Assembly: GCA_023375785.1 (NCBI GenBank)
Contig: SZWC01002445.1
Coordinates: 156,703 to 220,702 of the forward strand
Length of the DNA: 64,000 nucleotides
Source of the DNA: Penium margaritaceum
Taxonomy: Eukaryota > Streptophyta > Zygnematophyceae > Desmidiales > Peniaceae
Direction of reading: 5' to 3'
Part shown: one piece after another, positions 59,535-64,000 of the stretch
Layout of the letters: each line of letters starts with the position of its first letter
Numbering within the stretch: position 1 is the stretch's first letter
Program-made: the position numbers and the translations under genes
The notes under the pieces: generated by a model
The model's input: only the letters and a program-made list of their open reading frames with translations
Database searches by the model: none
Told to the model about the DNA's origin: nothing

Positions 59535-62500
59535 CATGAGTTAGGACAGAGCACCGACTCGAGAATTGCAGGTGTCTCCAGTGCATCTCCACTCTCGAGA
59601 AGTTTGCACACCTTGCAGCCAAGGTGGTGCACGGAGTGAGTGCACTTGGCGACAAATAGAGGTAACCAACGAAGACATTGGCAATGGCAGAATGTACCCC
59701 ACAAAGGACCTCTACCCTCTTTGAGGGAGATGAGAGGATGAATGTTGGCACTTTGACTTGCACAACCAATCTAGAGTCAGGCACGCCTAACATGCCAATC
59801 GTGCCTGAACCACCAACCAATACAACTCCATCAATGACACGAGAGAAAAACGTGGTAAAGACTAGCGGGCTAGCGGGGATGGAAGCGCTTCAACGAATGC
59901 TTCTCAAACAAGTGTAGTTGTACAACCCCAAAATTTGACTAAAAAGTGCAAGAAGCAATACTCGTCGATCGATTTCACATTGGCAAATCCTCAATTCACC
60001 TAGGTCTTCTTAAGACGTTCAATTCGGCAAATCACAAGGGAATGACGGTTAGGATCTTCCTGAAGAGTTCAGAGAGATACTTCACTGCTTCTCGGGTCCA
60101 CTCCAACAAACAAAAGATGAACCTTGTAGGATCGCATCTACGGGGCTCGACTTTAAGTTGTTAGGCTGATCTCATGGCCATCCAATGGTTGGAGGCAGCT
60201 GTACACGCTAAACGAATGGCTATCACATCATTGGCATCAAGCGTACTATCTCTCGGGCGTGTCCACCCAACCTCAAAACTATCAATTACTCTCCCACCCA
60301 ACAAGCGCAAGTTCACCCATGCCCTCGTCTGTGAGAAACTTAAAAAAGGGAAGTTGCCTACCAACGACAATGGTTGAAGTAACTTTCTAGCTTGGTCGAA
60401 TACACGTGGTGTTTTTGTGAGATCATCACTTCTAGCAACCTCGCAGAGGATGATCTCTTTAATCACCATAAAATTGGCCTCAATTGTGATATTTGCAAAG
60501 CACATGCAACTTACGACATCACCAACTATTTACTGCAGACCAACACAACTTATGAACACATCAACTCTATCAATTTCAATTCAAAATTCAACGAATTTTA
60601 CTGCTGGTGCATGAGATATGTACTGTAACAGAACAATGAGTATTGGTTGTAGAATTCAGAGAACTCAACTCCGATCAAAGTCAACGCCGTTGAGCAAAAA
60701 GGAGGTCAACGGACCGACTAAAGCTGCGAAACAATCTTACACATTACAAGGAACTTCCTCATTAAACTTAAGGGGGGGAAGGTAGCAACAAAATAAAAAA
60801 GGAGGGGAGGATTACACAAATGGTATAGGGCAGGAGTAGTCGGCAAAACGTTACGATCACCTAATACAAGGGATCAACATGGGATACAAGGACGACGAGC
60901 CTATGATACTGCTCAAACCACAGCCAAGAGGTTGCAAAAGTTGTAAAACATCTTCGGCGTTCCTTGAAGGAGCAGCATCTCACATTTTTGTATCTTATGA
61001 ATGGGAGAAAAACCTATATCTGAAGCACGAACCTCGAGCTTTTGAAGGAAAAACTTTCAAGAGACGAGTTTACATCTGTCTCCTGAAACAACCATTACAT
61101 TAGCAGGTTGAGGATTTGTAGGGTGTAAATTTCAAAAGAACCTTCCTAATGAGCGACTATAAGGTGATTCTTAGGCAAGATTTTTTGTGAACAAAATTCC
61201 ACTAGTCGACTAGAGTAGCGGCATTGTTTACATGAAATGGTGCGGGTAGCAAATATTCCTACCACTCGTTCAACAGCCAAAATCTAGTCAAAACACTATA
61301 AAAGATCATGGGAAAGCAAAAAAACGACATGACAATTGCATCAGTGAGTGCACGCAAGCAACGAGAATTAGCTACGCTGATCTTGTTTGATGTGGAAAAA
61401 CAGTACCTTAGGAGAGGAGCCTCGGCATGGTTGGTCCACGTCAATGTAAGCAACATGAGAAACAAATCACTCCTCACACTTGACTTATTAGCCTCATCAA
61501 CATCGAAGCTTAAAAATGGACTAGAGGAGTTTTCCTTTTGAAAAAATTTGAAGGGGTTTTTCCCAACGAACTGCTGAGCAAACTCTCCTTGGAAAGGGAC
61601 ATCGACCACCGAATTAATCTCAAACCATTAGTAGAAAAAATTTCAAGGGGACCTATCCGATGAGTGATCACAAGCTCACAGAGCTCAAGCAACATCTGGA
61701 CAACATGTTGACGCAAGGGTTCATGCGACCGTCTGTGTCTCCGTACATTGCACTTGTATTGTGTGTGAAATGCAAATGTGCGTGGATTATAGAGCGTTGA
61801 ACGACATCACCATCAAGAAGTGCTACACTCTACCTTGGGCAAATGAGCTCTTTGACCAACTATGTTGAGTAAGAATGTTAGCAAAATTGACCTATGGAGC
61901 GACTACCATGAGATTTATATCGCCGACAGGGATGTTGCAAAAACTACATTTCAAACACGTAACGGGCACTTTCAGTTACGAGTTATTCCATTTGGACTTA
62001 AAAACGCCCTTGCAATGTTCATGGTAGGAATAAATAACATTTTTTGTTAACACCTTGACAAATTTGGTGTGGTGTACCTCGATTACAACTTCGTATTCAG
62101 CCACACTCAAGAGGATCATTGATGACATATTCAACAACTGCTGGAGATCTGTTGGTGGAAGACATTTAATGGGAAGCTCTCGCGATATGACTGTGTTCAA
62201 CGGTTGATCAAGTTTCTTGGTCACATTATCAGCTGTGGACGGGAATCCATGGATCCAAAAACAATATTCGCAGTTGTAGAAGGGCCAGCTTTGACAAATG
62301 TACTCTTCGTGCAAGTTTTTATATGATTCTACAACTATTATTAGAGGTTTTTGAGGGATTATGCTAGATTCTCATCCGCAAATATTGCGAGTGGAATTGG
62401 AGAGAAAACAAACAAGAAGCTTTTATGTTTTTATGTAAAGCTCTGACCTTGGCACCAACCATCCACTGGAGATCCAATGGCTAACTACGTCATGGCCACA

Positions 62501-63960
62501 AATGCTCTTGATCAAGAAATCGGAGCCATCCTTTTACAAGAGAACGGTGGGGGAAAACAGCTAATCGCATATATGTTGTGGAAGCTTCATGAAGCGGAGC
62601 TCAATTACAATGTCCAAGAAAAGGATATGCTTGCGTTTGTTAATGCATTCAAAGCCTTGAGCTGCTATTTGGAGTTCCACATATGTGTAATTTGAACGGA
62701 TCACCACACCCTCATGTACCTAGAACCAAACCTGAACCATAGTCAATGAAAAAAAAACTCAATGGATGGAGTTCCTCGAGACCAACTTTGATTATGAGAT
62801 CGAGTATCAGCCCGGAGAGACAAATGCTACAGACACGTTGAGTCGTGCGCCCGGTCTCATGGTGGTCAATGTAGTACAAATTCAAGCAGACCGATACGTG
62901 GCAATTTTATTCATGCCTGGCTACAAGGACCAAGTAGCTTACGAGACAAAGAAAGGCCAATTTTCAGGCTCTTATTGGTGTAGAAAGCAAAAATTCAAGT
63001 TGTTGGCCTCAAAGTCAAGCAGCCACGGCTCATGCTTCTCAAACAATGCCAAAACATCGGCTAAGGAGGAAACTTTGAAGTCAACAAGACTTTGAAAAAA
63101 CGTGTGAAGAACTATTAGTGAGGCAAGATGGTGGTTGATTTTGCAAACTTGTGCAAACGTTGTGACCTAAGCCAAAAACACAAAAGTCAGCGCACCAAAT
63201 CCCTTGGTTTACTACAACCACTCGGACACCAAAAAACCATGGACCGACATCTCCATGGATTTTGTAATGGGTTTGCCTATCACACTAGAGGGGATTGATG
63301 CCATATTTTTTTCCTTGAAGATGGAGCACTTCATCCCTACAAGTACGTATATAACCGAGGAAGGGTTTGCACATTATTTCCTCAACCAAATCGTCTGATG
63401 ACATGGAGTTCTATGTTCAATTGCGAGTGATAGAGTTGAACGTTTTAGTAGCTAGTTTTGGCGAGATTTTATGTAGTGGTATGGGAGTCGACTTCAATTT
63501 TTAACGACATTGCATCCACAAACTGATGGACAAACTAAGCGTACCAACCAACCGGTCAAACAACTCCTGCAAACCATGTGCAAACCTCACGGCACTAACT
63601 AGGTAGTGAAGCTACCAATTGCCGAGTTTGCATACAATTCAGCAGCATCTATTGCGAAGGGACGAACATCATTTGAGGTGGTTTAAGGAGCACAATCAAC
63701 CACCCAGATTGATCTACATAGCGAGAACAACATCCCCATCACCGTGATTCATCGACGAGAACTTTTCACAATCTCAAAAGAAACTCGTCAAAAATTTATA
63801 AAAAGGCAAGCAGCTATGAAGCGGCAAGCAAAAAAAATTCAACAAATTGAGGAGTTTAAAACTGTTCATAGACACCTGCTCAGCTACGCAAAAGCCAAAC
63901 TCCGTCGATCGAGAAATTTGAAGCTTAAACTTTGATGGTTGGAACGTTTTGAAATTTTGG
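59521..63960 (+). mobile_element. Ty3/gypsy fossil
   Basis: A decayed gypsy element on the plus strand. A primer site (59521-59534, TGCATATCAGAGCA) resembles the initiator tRNA-Met site. A Gag-like part follows (about 59680-60640). Reverse transcriptase text (about 61660-62100; DHKLTELKQHLDNMLTQGF, RPSVSPY, VSKIDLWSDYHEIYIAD, FGLKNALAMFM) matches the gypsy consensus. RNase H (about 62475-62830; ATNALDQEIGAILLQE, EYQPGETNATDTLSRAP) and integrase (about 63235-63690; WTDISMDFVMGLP, then a PQTDGQT-like stretch) follow. The RT-RNase H-integrase order is diagnostic of gypsy. The 3' LTR is outside the window or lost. Many breaks; old. Confidence 0.85.
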
Positions 63961-64000
63961 AGATGCTCACTCAAGTCGTCACTCAAGTCTTACTATCCGA

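Overview
This window is repeat-dominated nuclear DNA from a streptophyte plant. No bacterial-style gene organisation or rRNA is visible, and I could not find one convincing ordinary host gene. Almost everything readable is a transposable element: Ty1/copia LTR retrotransposons of several ages, two hAT DNA transposons, a decayed Ty3/gypsy element, and a large LTR-element complex with no visible pol. The initiator tRNA-Met primer sites and the element types fit a land plant or charophyte alga (a Chara-like genome is possible), but the species cannot be fixed from sequence alone.

Layout. (1) 370-10450: a minus-strand copia fossil, split by a young plus-strand copia (Copia-1, 2220-8473; 689-bp LTRs, 5-bp target duplication gatag). 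(2) 10450-14178: noncoding DNA, a copia RNase H scrap, and an LTR/primer-site junction followed by a CAG-rich leader. (3) 14179-17686: hAT-1, lacking its right end. (4) 17690-21310: plus-strand copia fossil (Copia-C). (5) 21871-33988: an older copia (Copia-B) whose 3' LTR is split by a second young copia (Copia-2, 28794-33803; 653-bp LTRs, duplication gtgtg). (6) 34020-50521: a tandem LTR-internal-LTR-internal-LTR complex ('element E'), bounded on both sides by catgg, with no recognisable reverse transcriptase. hAT-2 (36349-40132; 8-bp duplication cccacgct) is inserted in its first internal region. (7) 50527-59000: a markedly AT-rich desert. (8) 59521 to the window end: a heavily decayed Ty3/gypsy element.

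The most unusual signals are these. Both young copia families carry a tRNA-like A-box/B-box module inside their LTRs, recalling the 5S-bearing Cassandra LTRs. Both use a primer site matching the anticodon arm of initiator tRNA-Met rather than its 3' end. Element E carries at least eleven copies of a hairpin-forming ~48-bp unit, with apparent pairing-preserving changes. Both hAT ends carry dense GGATCC clusters. Three single-N positions are each flanked by equal-length, near-identical duplications (286, 243 and 258 bp), which look like unmerged contig overlaps and should not be read as biology.
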